From Burkholderia aenigmatica (lineage in GTDB: Bacteria; Pseudomonadota; Gammaproteobacteria; Burkholderiales; Burkholderiaceae): a DNA stretch of 64,000 bases. This document shows, piece by piece, positions 54,498 to 61,987 of this stretch; within the stretch, counting starts at the first letter, position 1, and each line of letters starts with the position of its first letter. The stretch is from the NCBI RefSeq assembly GCF_902499175.1, contig NZ_CABVQC010000035.1:1-64000 (forward strand), written 5' to 3'. Under the pieces are notes generated by a model. That model ran no database searches. It worked only from the letters and a program-made list of their open reading frames with translations, and was not told the DNA's origin. A program made the translations under genes and the position numbers.

Positions 54498-55412
54498 ATG
54501 ATGAAGTCGCCCGTTCACCTGAATGCGTTGCGTGCATTCGAGGCCAGTGCTCGTCATCGGAGCTTTTCGGCAGCCGCGGCCGAGCTTCATGTGACGCCTG
54601 CGGCGGTTGGTCAACTCGTCCGCGCGCTGGAGGAATGGCTGGGTACGCCGCTGTTCCATCGCGGCGCCAGCGGGCGTCTGCGACTCGTGCCGACCGAGGC
54701 GGCCGAGCGCGCGCTGCCGGATATTCGGGCAGGCTTCGACAGGCTGACGGTCGGTCTCGAACGGCTCAAGGAGGGATCCACGAGCGGGGTACTCACCGTC
54801 GCGGTCAGCCCGGCCTTCGCGGCCAAGTGGCTGTTACCCCGGATCGAGCGCTTCCAGAACGCGTGGCCCGATACGGACGTGCGCCTGGATACCAACCTCA
54901 AGCCGGTGGATTTCGTGACCCAGCAGATCGATATCGGCGTGCGCTACGGGACAGGCAGCTGGCCTGGGCTCGTTGCGGACAAACTCATGGACGAAGATGT
55001 CTATCCCGTATGTTCGCCCGGGCTGCTGCGCGGGCGTCCGCGTCTGCAAAAGCCGGCCGATCTGGCCCGGGAGACCTTGATCCACGACCTGTCGATGGAT
55101 AGCCGGACGGGCTTTCCCGCTTGGGATACGTGGCTGCACAGGGCCGGCGTGGCGGATGCCGCTACCGGGCGCGGGATGCAGATCAACAATTCCGCGGCGG
55201 TCCTGCAGGCCGCCATCGACGGGCACGGCGTCGCGCTCGCGCGTAGCGTCATGGCGCGTGACGATCTGGCGACCGGGCGTCTGGTGCGTCTCTTCCCGGA
55301 AATCACGTTCGCTTCGCCGTTGGCCTATTACATCGTGTATCGCAACGAGTGTTCCGGCCTGGCGAAACTCGCGGCCTTTCGCGACTGGTTGCTCAAGGAA
55401 GCGGCGTTGTAG
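54498..55412 (+). CDS. GcvA-like LysR-family regulator
   Basis: A 304-residue LysR-type regulator of the GcvA/AmpR branch. LNALRAFEASARHRSFSAAA, then TPAAVGQLVRALEEWLGTPL form the helix-turn-helix (residues 8-55), and LTVAVSPAFAAKWLLPRIER begins the effector domain near residue 97, with VDFVTQQIDIGVRYGTGSWP. It is divergent from the ten-gene leftward array and is its probable regulator. Confidence 0.92.
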   Translation: MMKSPVHLNALRAFEASARHRSFSAAAAELHVTPAAVGQLVRALEEWLGTPLFHRGASGRLRLVPTEAAERALPDIRAGFDRLTVGLERLKEGSTSGVLTVAVSPAFAAKWLLPRIERFQNAWPDTDVRLDTNLKPVDFVTQQIDIGVRYGTGSWPGLVADKLMDEDVYPVCSPGLLRGRPRLQKPADLARETLIHDLSMDSRTGFPAWDTWLHRAGVADAATGRGMQINNSAAVLQAAIDGHGVALARSVMARDDLATGRLVRLFPEITFASPLAYYIVYRNECSGLAKLAAFRDWLLKEAAL

Positions 55413-55466
55413 CGAGGGACCGCGCGCAGCCGACGACGGGCTTGTCGCCGGCCTGAATTGCGTTGG

Positions 55467-55814
55467 CTACCGCTTGCCCGGTGCCGCAGTGACCGGAGGC
55501 TTGCCGACGATCTCGTACCGCCCCTGCGTCGCATCGACATGCGCGATCGTGTCGAGCACGCGTATCACGGGGGGAAAGCCGTACACGCGCTCGACCATCG
55601 CCTTGTATTCGTCGCCGTGCCAGTGCGCGGCGGCTTCGCGCGTGCGCCACACGTACACGCCGCCGCCTTCGTGCGTGGCCGCGTCGTAGAAGTACCACTT
55701 GTACAGCAGGTCCGGGTTCAGCGCCCACTTCACGGCGGTCGCTTCATAGCGGTCTCGCAGTGTGGGCAGGTCGACGTCGGGCCGCAGCTTGAAGAAGACG
55801 ATTTCGGTGATCAC
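55467..55814 (-). CDS. Small ABM/YdhR-like protein
   Basis: A 115-residue ferredoxin-fold protein starting from GTG at 55814 with GGAGG eight bases before. MITEIVFFKLRPDVDLPTLR, then WKALNPDLLYKWYFY-like strands and GGVYVWRTREAAAHWHGDEY near residue 50 resemble YdhR/ABM monooxygenase-like proteins. It lies downstream of the tautomerase gene on the same strand with a 93-base gap. Confidence 0.68.
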   Translation of the reverse strand: MITEIVFFKLRPDVDLPTLRDRYEATAVKWALNPDLLYKWYFYDAATHEGGGVYVWRTREAAAHWHGDEYKAMVERVYGFPPVIRVLDTIAHVDATQGRYEIVGKPPVTAAPGKR

Positions 55815-55907
55815 GGCAGTGCCTCCATTCGCGAATCGTGGGGATGCGGCGGGGATGCCCCCGGGAGGCGTTTGAGTCGGACGACAGACCCCGGGAGGCA
55901 GCGTCTT

Positions 55908-56327
55908 TCAGTACGGCGACGGCCGGTTCTCCGCGCGCCACTTGAGATCGGCCGGTGTGCCCGGCTGCGGCGGGCGCAGCCCCTCGATCGTCCACAGCCC
56001 GAACGGCGTTTCGCCGATATGGATTTCCCAGCGCAAGCCACGCTCGCCGATGAACGGCGCCAGGCGCCGGCCGACATGCTGCATGAACCGCGCCTGCTCG
56101 GCGGGATCCTCGATCTGCCGCGCGATGTGGTCGACCCGGATCCGCACGAAGTCGTCGGTCGGCTTGCCGCCGATCAGGAACGACGCGGGCGGCAGTGGCT
56201 GGAACAGCACGTTCACGTAGAAGCGCGGCAGAAATCCGTCGTAGAGGCCGACGATGCGCTCGGCGATCTCCAGTTTGTCGGTATCGGAATAGGCGTGTTC
56301 GGGATGGTAGATGTTCCAGAGCGGCAT
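55908..56327 (-). CDS. Tautomerase-superfamily protein (Pro-1)
   Basis: A 139-residue protein beginning Met-Pro (MPLWNIYHPEHAYSDTDKLE), so processing would expose the catalytic Pro-1 of the tautomerase superfamily; PRFYVNVLFQPLPPASF near residue 34 and RWEIHIGETPFGLW near 100 fit the oxalocrotonate-tautomerase-like/cis-chloroacrylate-dehalogenase group. CCGGAGAACAC lies before the ATG. It is 36 bases after the SDR and likely in one operon with it. Confidence 0.82.
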   Translation of the reverse strand: MPLWNIYHPEHAYSDTDKLEIAERIVGLYDGFLPRFYVNVLFQPLPPASFLIGGKPTDDFVRIRVDHIARQIEDPAEQARFMQHVGRRLAPFIGERGLRWEIHIGETPFGLWTIEGLRPPQPGTPADLKWRAENRPSPY

Positions 56328-56363
56328 GTGTGTTCTCCGGTTCGTGAGAGAGCAGGTGTCGTG

Positions 56364-57155
56364 TCAGATTGCGCTGTAGCGCGCGGCGGGCTGGCCATCC
56401 CGCGTGACGGCATGAAGGAGGGTGCCGCGCGCGCCGTCGAACTGCTGCCATGCGCCGAGATCGTGGAGCGTCGGAAAGCACACCGATTCCTCGTGATCCA
56501 GTGCATGCAGTGCGGTGTCGACGAGCGTTTCCGGCGTCATGAACAGCGAATCCGGGAACGGCGCGGCCGCGTTGCCGAAAAACGCCGTGCGCACCGGCCC
56601 CGGCATCACGGCCTGGACCGCGACGCCGCGCGACGCAAGCTCGGCGTGCAGCGAGCGCGTGAAGTTGAGCACGTATGCTTTCGAGCCGCTGTATCCGCCC
56701 GCACCGGGCACGGGCATCAGCGTGACGATCGACCCGATGTTCACGATCATGCCGCGTCCGGCCGCACTGCAGCGACGCGCGGCCGCGAGCGAGAGCCGGG
56801 TCAGCGCGAGCACGTTGACCCGGATCATCGTGTCGACGGCGGCCGGGTCGACCGATACCGACAGGCCCAGTGCGCCGAGGCCGGCGGCATTGACGATGCC
56901 GGCGAAATCGGCGGTGCCGTCGATCAGCGCCTCGACGTGCGCGACGCCGTCGTGGCTCGACAGGTCGGCGGCGACGGCCTGCGCATCGCAGCCGTATGCG
57001 GACCGGAGCCGGTCGGCGAGCGCCGCGAGCCGTTCGCGCCGGCGCGCAACCAGGATCAGGTCGTATCCGCGAGCGGCGAGACGATCCGCATAGACCGCGC
57101 CGATCCCCGACGACGCACCGGTTACGACGATCACGCCTCGATCTTCTTGCTTCAT
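56364..57155 (-). CDS. Short-chain dehydrogenase/reductase
   Basis: A 263-residue SDR: VIVVTGASSGIGAVYADRLA (cofactor), GIVNAAGLGALG, Ser in NIGSIVTLMP, Tyr-Lys in GGYSGSKAYVLNFT, and VMPGPVRTAFFG. The GGAGGTTCGAAC site supports the ATG at 57155. It diverges from an HxlR regulator with a 162-base gap that contains an operator-like repeat, so it is probably induced by the effector of that regulator. Confidence 0.92.
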   Translation of the reverse strand: MKQEDRGVIVVTGASSGIGAVYADRLAARGYDLILVARRRERLAALADRLRSAYGCDAQAVAADLSSHDGVAHVEALIDGTADFAGIVNAAGLGALGLSVSVDPAAVDTMIRVNVLALTRLSLAAARRCSAAGRGMIVNIGSIVTLMPVPGAGGYSGSKAYVLNFTRSLHAELASRGVAVQAVMPGPVRTAFFGNAAAPFPDSLFMTPETLVDTALHALDHEESVCFPTLHDLGAWQQFDGARGTLLHAVTRDGQPAARYSAI

Positions 57156-57196
57156 GTTCGAACCTCCAAAGGGTTGGACTGACAAGGTTTCTATTA

Positions 57197-57213
57197 ACTC
57201 TTATTATCAGAGT
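57197..57213. promoter_or_regulatory. HxlR operator-like repeat ACTCT-N7-AGAGT
   Basis: A 5-7-5 inverted repeat in an AT-rich stretch (57190-57216) between the divergent SDR and HxlR genes, in the position where autorepression is expected. Confidence 0.45.
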
Positions 57214-57317
57214 AAGTCGAGGGCGACACGCCGTCAAGCGTTGCCGGATGCGATACGATTACCGCCGTGCGCGCACCGGCATGGGCTGCGCATCGAAGTC
57301 AGGAAAGGTGATTTGCG

Positions 57318-57824
57318 ATGAAATCCAAGAGTTTTGACGGCATGACCTGCTCGATCGCCAGCGTGCTCGATGCGCTCGGCGATCGATGGAGCACGCTGAT
57401 CGTGCGCGATCTGGCGCTCGGGCTGGCGCGTTACGACGATCTGCGCCAGTCCACGGGCGTGACCCATGCGACGCTGTCGGATCGGCTGAAGGCGCTCGAA
57501 GGCCGGGGGCTGATCGAGCGCCGGCTGTATCAGTCGCGCCCCGACCGGTACGAATACCATCTGACGCCGCGCGGCCGCGACATCGGCATCGTGCTGATGG
57601 CGCTCGCGCAGGTCGGCGATGCATGGGGGCAGGCGGAATCGAAGGCGCCGCCGCTCCGTTTCATGGAGGCGCGCTCGGGGCATGCGGTGCGGCTGGCGTT
57701 GGTCGATGCCGAGACGGGCAGCCCGATCGACCTCCCGGACTTGCGCGTGGAGGCGGGGCCCGGCGCGGACGAGATCATGCACTGGCGGCTCGAGAAGACG
57801 CGCGCGCGGCGCGGCGAATCGTGA
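57318..57824 (+). CDS. HxlR-family regulator with N-terminal cysteine
   Basis: A 168-residue winged-helix regulator: SVLDALGDRWSTLIVRDLAL near residue 16, GVTHATLSDRLKALEGRGLI recognition helix near 56, and RYEYHLTPRGRDIGIVLMAL wing. Cys11 in GMTCSIASV corresponds to the redox-sensing cysteine of the HypR/YodB type. The C-terminal 60 residues are an unusual extra domain (FMEARSGHAVRLALVDAETG). It faces the SDR-tautomerase operon and probably represses it. Confidence 0.9.
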   Translation: MKSKSFDGMTCSIASVLDALGDRWSTLIVRDLALGLARYDDLRQSTGVTHATLSDRLKALEGRGLIERRLYQSRPDRYEYHLTPRGRDIGIVLMALAQVGDAWGQAESKAPPLRFMEARSGHAVRLALVDAETGSPIDLPDLRVEAGPGADEIMHWRLEKTRARRGES

Positions 57825-57858
57825 CGCGCGCATCGCCGTCGCGCTGCCGGTTCACGGC

Positions 57859-58401
57859 TCATGCCGGAAATCGTGCTGTGCCCGCTTCCGGCGGCAGGCG
57901 CAGCCCGTTCGTGAGGTAGCTGACGGTCCGGTAGAAGCCCGCGAGCATCAGCAGTTCGAGCAGCGCCTCGTCGCTGAAATGCGGGCGCAGCGCGTGCCAC
58001 AGCTCGTCGTCGATGTCGCAATGCCGATGCAGCGTGTCGCACAGCCGGATCAGCAACCGGTCCGCATCGCTCCAGCATGCGTCGTCGGCCGAGCCGCGGG
58101 CCAGCGAGCGAATCTGTTCGCTGGTCAACCCCGCGGCTGGCGAAAACACGGAAACATGCACCCCCCATTCGTATTCGGAACGGCACAGCGCCGTCGTGCG
58201 GTCGATGACGATCTCGCGTTGCCGGATGTCGAGGTGGCCTTTGTCCAGCAGCCCGGCGGCGAAGAACTTCGTGAACAGGCGAGTGTCGCGCGCCAGCGTG
58301 GTGAAGAGGCGCAATGGCGGGCGGCCCCGCATGATCCGGTCGATCGACGCGGCAATGTCGGGGGCAAACGGCGGCACTGCGCATGCGATACGCTGAGTCA
58401 T
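57859..58401 (-). CDS. CMD-family protein
   Basis: A 180-residue CMD/AhpD-like all-helical protein: KGHLDIRQREIVIDRTTALC then RSEYEWGVHVSVFSPAAGLT near residue 75, and LLELLMLAGFYRTVSYLTNG at the end. Cys71 precedes the usual active-site position, and the Cys-x-x-Cys pair is reduced to C-x3-E, so peroxidase activity is uncertain. AAGGAGTTCAC precedes the ATG. It diverges from a second HxlR-type regulator. Confidence 0.85.
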   Translation of the reverse strand: MTQRIACAVPPFAPDIAASIDRIMRGRPPLRLFTTLARDTRLFTKFFAAGLLDKGHLDIRQREIVIDRTTALCRSEYEWGVHVSVFSPAAGLTSEQIRSLARGSADDACWSDADRLLIRLCDTLHRHCDIDDELWHALRPHFSDEALLELLMLAGFYRTVSYLTNGLRLPPEAGTARFPA

Positions 58402-58466
58402 GTGAACTCCTTCGTGCCCGTGGCGGGTGCGTCTGAACGCTCGCATTCGCCGATGGCTGAGCCGGT

Positions 58467-58498
58467 AGCGTAGGTGGCGTGCTTTAAAAAGTAAAGCA
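58467..58498 (-). promoter_or_regulatory. Promoter of the CMD gene with HxlR operator 1
   Basis: Read leftward, TTTACT (58495-58490) and TACGCT (58472-58467) are separated by 17 bases. The perfect inverted repeat TGCTTTA-AAAAG-TAAAGCA (58480-58498) covers the -35 and spacer, so a bound regulator would block this promoter. Confidence 0.6.
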
Positions 58499-58578
58499 TG
58501 AGTGACGAAAATTCATCGACATCGGGCGATGCCGCATGCGTCCGACATTGCATCGATTCGTTGACGTCACGCGGCGTT

Positions 58579-58597
58579 TGCTTTAAAAAGTACAGCA
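58579..58597. promoter_or_regulatory. HxlR operator 2
   Basis: TGCTTTAAAAAGTACAGCA, differing from operator 1 by one base, 99 bases to the right. Its last base is the A of the ATG at 58597, the probable start of the regulator, which suggests translation- or initiation-level autorepression. Confidence 0.6.
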
Positions 58598-58965
58598 TGA
58601 CCACACCCAAAATCGGACAACGCGTTCGCGGATCGAAGACGGGACGACCCATCATGGTCGTGCTGGATCTGCTCGGGCGGCGCACCACGCTGCGCATCCT
58701 GTGGGAGCTGCGCGGCGAGCCGCTCACCTTCCGTGCGCTGCAGGAAGCCTGCGAAACGAATGCACGCCTGCTCAACACGCGGCTGGCGGAGCTCAAGGCG
58801 TCGGGCCTCGTCGAGCATGGCGAGGGCGGCTACTGCATGACCGCCGAAGGCCGGCGGCTCGAGGCGGCGTTACAGCCGTTGCTGGGGTGGGCAAAACAAT
58901 GGGCAAAGCGCGACCCCGACGGATTCGATGCGGCCGATCGCGAGCAATCCGGTCAGGAACGCTGA
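58597..58965 (+). CDS. HxlR-like winged-helix regulator
   Basis: A 122-residue regulator (from MTTPKIGQRVRGSKTGRPIM): VLDLLGRRTTLRILWELRGE near residue 20, ALQEACETNARLLNTRLAEL recognition helix near 47, and GGYCMTAEGRRLEAAL wing. An upstream in-frame ATG at 58498 would add 33 residues (total 155); both ATG codons sit at the end of near-identical operators. The shorter form fits the HxlR family better. It is divergent from the CMD gene, its likely target. Confidence 0.82.
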   Translation: MTTPKIGQRVRGSKTGRPIMVVLDLLGRRTTLRILWELRGEPLTFRALQEACETNARLLNTRLAELKASGLVEHGEGGYCMTAEGRRLEAALQPLLGWAKQWAKRDPDGFDAADREQSGQER

Positions 58966-59046
58966 TCGATCGACGCGCGGGTTTGCATCGCCACGTCATG
59001 CCGGTTCGCGCATCGCGCACGCGCCAATATTTTGCGGAGTCCTTTC

Positions 59047-59727
59047 ATGCCTGTTCGGGCCGTCCTTTTCGATTTCGATTTGACGCTGGCGGATTCGTCC
59101 GCCGCGATCATCGCGTGCACGGAGTACGCGTTGCATCGGCTGGATGCCGCCGGCGCGACGCCGGCGCAGATCAGTGCCGTGATCGGGCTGCCGCTGCACG
59201 AGATGTTCCGCTCGCTCACGGGGGAAACCGAGCCGGCGCGGGCTGACGCGTTCGCACGTCACTTCGTGGCGCGGGCCGACGAGATCATGGTGCACGGCAC
59301 GCGCATCTATCCCGAGGTTCCGTCGCTGCTCGCGCGTCTGCGCGAGCAGGGTCTCGCGGTCGCGATCGTTTCGTCGAAGTTTCGCTACCGGATCGAGGCG
59401 ATCCTTGCACTGAACGAATTGCAATCGCTCGTCGACGTGCTGATCGGCGGGGAAGACGTGCAGCGTCACAAGCCCGATCCCGAAGGGCTCGTGCTGGCGC
59501 TGGCGCGGCTGGGCGTGCCGGCCCGCTCGGCAATCTACGTGGGCGACCACGCGGTGGACGCGCAGGCGGCCGAGCGTGCCGGCGTGGCGTTCGTCGGCGC
59601 GGTGAGCGGGATGACGTCGTTCGACGGATGGGCACGCGCGGGCAAGCAGGCGGTGGCCACGCAGATCGGCGAACTGGACGCGATCGTGCAACGGATGCAG
59701 CGCGATCCGTCCGAAGCATCGGGCTGA
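59047..59727 (+). CDS. HAD-family phosphatase
   Basis: A 226-residue haloacid-dehalogenase-type hydrolase of the phosphoglycolate-phosphatase/PGM group. Motif I FDFDLTLADS at residue 8, motif II Ser in AIVSSKFRYRI near 110, motif III Lys in RHKPDPEGL near 142, and motif IV YVGDHAVDAQAAERAG near 165 are all present. GCGGAG lies before the ATG at 59047. The substrate is a small phosphoester, not defined here. Confidence 0.92.
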   Translation: MPVRAVLFDFDLTLADSSAAIIACTEYALHRLDAAGATPAQISAVIGLPLHEMFRSLTGETEPARADAFARHFVARADEIMVHGTRIYPEVPSLLARLREQGLAVAIVSSKFRYRIEAILALNELQSLVDVLIGGEDVQRHKPDPEGLVLALARLGVPARSAIYVGDHAVDAQAAERAGVAFVGAVSGMTSFDGWARAGKQAVATQIGELDAIVQRMQRDPSEASG

Positions 59728-59835
59728 CGCTCCGCCGCGCCGCAAGCCAAGGCGACCTCGGCCTGTCGATGATCCCGGCGGTCTGCTTTCGGGCCAGTAC
59801 GATCGACCTGCCGGTGGCTGGCAGGTCAGATGAGG

Positions 59836-60000
59836 GATGCCGGGAATCGGTGTCCGCGAAATGGCGATTTCGCCTGCTTCATCCCGGCATCGCGGGTTCG
59901 TCGGGTTGACGAACCCATTGAGGCTGCATGTCGCTCAGGATTCAGGAAATATCATTTTCATTAAATCCCGCTTTTCGGAATAAATGCAGCCTGAATCGCG
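59836..60000. other. Structured noncoding segment with nested and competing stems
   Basis: Perfect repeats seen: GATGCCGGGA (59836-59845) with TCCCGGCATC (59882-59891), enclosing GCGAAAT-GGCG-ATTTCGC (59856-59873); GGGTTCGTC-GGGTT-GACGAACCC (59894-59916); AGGCTGCAT (59921-59929) with ATGCAGCCT (59984-59992); GATTCAGG (59939-59946) with CCTGAATC (59990-59997). The last two share bases and exclude each other. It lies downstream of both the HAD gene and the convergent 99-residue gene and contains no convincing ORF. It may be a 3' UTR structure or a small RNA. Confidence 0.45.
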
Positions 60001-60002
60001 TG

Positions 60003-60302
60003 TCAGCTGATCGAGCCAATCACGACGAAGCTGAAATTCCGGTCGCTGTATTTTCCATAAGAGTCGCCGGTTTGAATCGTCGCGCCGCTGCCGGAAAGCG
60101 CAGGGAAGATCACGTTGTCCAGCGTGTTCTGTCCGCCGCCGTATCCCCATTGCGACCCGACAATCGCCGGCGTCTTGGTGAAGGCGGTGCTGAACGAGAG
60201 CTGATACGTGCCCGTGCTTTCACGTTTCACGGCGAATCCACCCGAACCATCCACGACCGTACCGTTGCCCTGAACGCTACCCCACAACGTAACTTGAGCC
60301 AT
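60003..60302 (-). CDS. 99-residue orphan protein, predicted beta-rich
   Basis: A 99-residue protein, MAQVTLWGSVQGNGTVVDGS at the start, then STGTYQLSFSTAFTKTPAIV and a late NFSFVVIGSIS. It is rich in Gly, Ser, Thr and aromatic residues, with alternating strands, and resembles H-type-lectin or phage-tail-fibre-tip domains (the F-x-K-T-P-x-V pattern), but no firm family assignment is possible. AAGGAGAAGCG gives a strong ribosome site. There is no signal peptide. The upstream region is clearly AT-richer than the rest of the window, so recent acquisition is possible. Confidence 0.65.
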   Translation of the reverse strand: MAQVTLWGSVQGNGTVVDGSGGFAVKRESTGTYQLSFSTAFTKTPAIVGSQWGYGGGQNTLDNVIFPALSGSGATIQTGDSYGKYSDRNFSFVVIGSIS

Positions 60303-60686
60303 GATCGCTTCTCCTTATCCATTGTTGAAACAATGTCGATAATTGAAACGGGATGTCGACCCAGTAATGTCTTGGTTATCCGGATCGGCGGTTGTATTGT
60401 ATGTGATGGATTTTTAAAGTTTGATCCGGGGTAAATAATTTATTCTGATTTTTATTTTAAATATGCGGAATTTGTAATCGGAAGAGAATACTGTTGCGTA
60501 AAGTTCGCATTCGGTCGTTGGCCGGGTAATCAAGCGCTGGTCGACGTCGTGACCCGGGGGATGCGCGGGTGGCCGAACGCGAAGCCGAACCGGCCGGCTG
60601 AACCGCTTTCGGCAACAGTCCGGCAGCGCGCGACGGATTCTGCGACCATCGCCGTTGAAGTCATACCCGCTACTCGATCCGTCGCC
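60303..60686. other. AT-rich intergenic region
   Basis: This 384-base gap holds no convincing gene. Bases 60400-60500 are much AT-richer than the window (runs such as TAAATAATTTATT and TTTTTATTTTAAATATG) and can carry the leftward promoter of the 99-residue gene and possible nucleoid-protein binding. The right part (60540-60686) returns to normal composition and is the leader of the next gene. Confidence 0.5.
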
Positions 60687-61850
60687 ATGTCACTCATTTC
60701 CGTCGCCTTCGCCAGCCTCCGGTTCGCGCGCGTGCTGCCGGCCGCCCGAACGCTGTCATACGCCATTTCGCTGGCGGCCGCCGGTGCGGTGCTCGGCGTG
60801 CCGGGCGGCGCGCGTCCGGCCGAAGCCGTCACGCAGCGCGAACGCCTCGATGCGCCGGTCAAGGCCGTCGCCGGCCAGCGCGTGGCCGTCGATACACCGC
60901 AGGGCAGCGCGGTGCTGCCCGTCTACGCGGATCGTCCTCTCGACCAGGCCGCGCCCGATGTCACGCGCGTCTTCGTCGTGATTCACGGCACGCTGCGCAA
61001 TGCCGACGCGTATTACGCGTCGGGGCTCAAGGTCGTCGAGCAAGCCGGTGCGGTTGGCAAGGGCACGATGGTCGTCGCGCCGCAGTTTCTGACGCGTGCC
61101 GATACGCGCGCGTTTTCGTTGCCCGCGCAGACGCTCGCGTGGACGCAGGAAGGATGGAAGGGCGGCGACGCGGCCCGTCAGCCGGAGCCGGTCAGTTCGT
61201 TCACCGCGCTCGACGCATTGCTCGCGCATTTCGCCGACCGCAGCCTGTATCCCGCGTTGTCGAGCGTGGTCGTGATCGGCCATTCCGCCGGCGCGCAGTT
61301 GCTGCAGCGCTATGCGGTGGCCGGACACGAAGGCGATGCGCTGGAGCGGGCCGGCATCGCCGTGCGCTATGTGGTCGCGAACCCGTCGAGCTACCTGTAT
61401 TTCGACGACGCACGGCCGGACGGCCAGGCGATCGCAGGCGGAACCTGCCCGCGCGCGACGCAATGGAAATACGGGTTGCAGTCGGCGCCGCCCTATGTCG
61501 CATCGCAGGACGTGCGCGCGCTCGAAGCACGCTACGTCGCACGTCGTGTCGTGTACCTGCTCGGCCAGGCCGACACGAACCCGTACACGCATTTCATCGA
61601 CCGTTCGTGTGCGGCCATGGCGCAAGGCCCGTACCGTCTCGCGCGGGGGCTCGCGTATTTCGACTACCTGAAGAAGCGGCACCCGGCCGATCTCGTCCAG
61701 CAGGTCGTCGAAGTACCGGGCGTCGGGCACGACAATCTCGGCATGTTCACGTCCGCCTGCGGGCTGGCCGTGCTGTTCGACCAGGCATTGCCGTCATCGT
61801 GCCCGGTCGTTGCTGGCACCGCGCCGGGCGTGCGCGCGGCGTTGCCGTAA
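60687..61850 (+). CDS. Exported alpha/beta hydrolase
   Basis: A 387-residue protein. The first 45 residues are hydrophobic and end in ALA/PAEA-like sites (LSYAISLAAAGAVLGVPGGA), probably a signal sequence. The hydrolase fold shows RVFVVIHGTLRNADAYYASG near residue 93, nucleophile in VVIGHSAGAQLLQRYA near 195, and late His in VPGVGHDNLGMF near 352. Two or three cysteine pairs are likely disulfides. An esterase or small-polyester hydrolase acting in the periplasm is likely. An upstream in-frame start at 60549 is less probable because it would bury the signal. Confidence 0.85.
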   Translation: MSLISVAFASLRFARVLPAARTLSYAISLAAAGAVLGVPGGARPAEAVTQRERLDAPVKAVAGQRVAVDTPQGSAVLPVYADRPLDQAAPDVTRVFVVIHGTLRNADAYYASGLKVVEQAGAVGKGTMVVAPQFLTRADTRAFSLPAQTLAWTQEGWKGGDAARQPEPVSSFTALDALLAHFADRSLYPALSSVVVIGHSAGAQLLQRYAVAGHEGDALERAGIAVRYVVANPSSYLYFDDARPDGQAIAGGTCPRATQWKYGLQSAPPYVASQDVRALEARYVARRVVYLLGQADTNPYTHFIDRSCAAMAQGPYRLARGLAYFDYLKKRHPADLVQQVVEVPGVGHDNLGMFTSACGLAVLFDQALPSSCPVVAGTAPGVRAALP

Positions 61851-61987
61851 GCGGGTGCGGGAGATCCGCGCCGGCCGGCATCGACCGATCGGAACGATCC
61901 ACGAACCGGCCGGATCGATGCGTTTCGCTGTCGGTCACGCCCGCGTTCAGGCCGATCGCGATCGGCGCGCGATTGCCGCGCCGCGCG

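Noticed and set aside
59935-60150. 71-codon open frame overlapping the 3' end of the 99-residue gene
   Set aside because: It has no ribosome site, lies out of frame within a better-supported gene, and runs into the structured segment.
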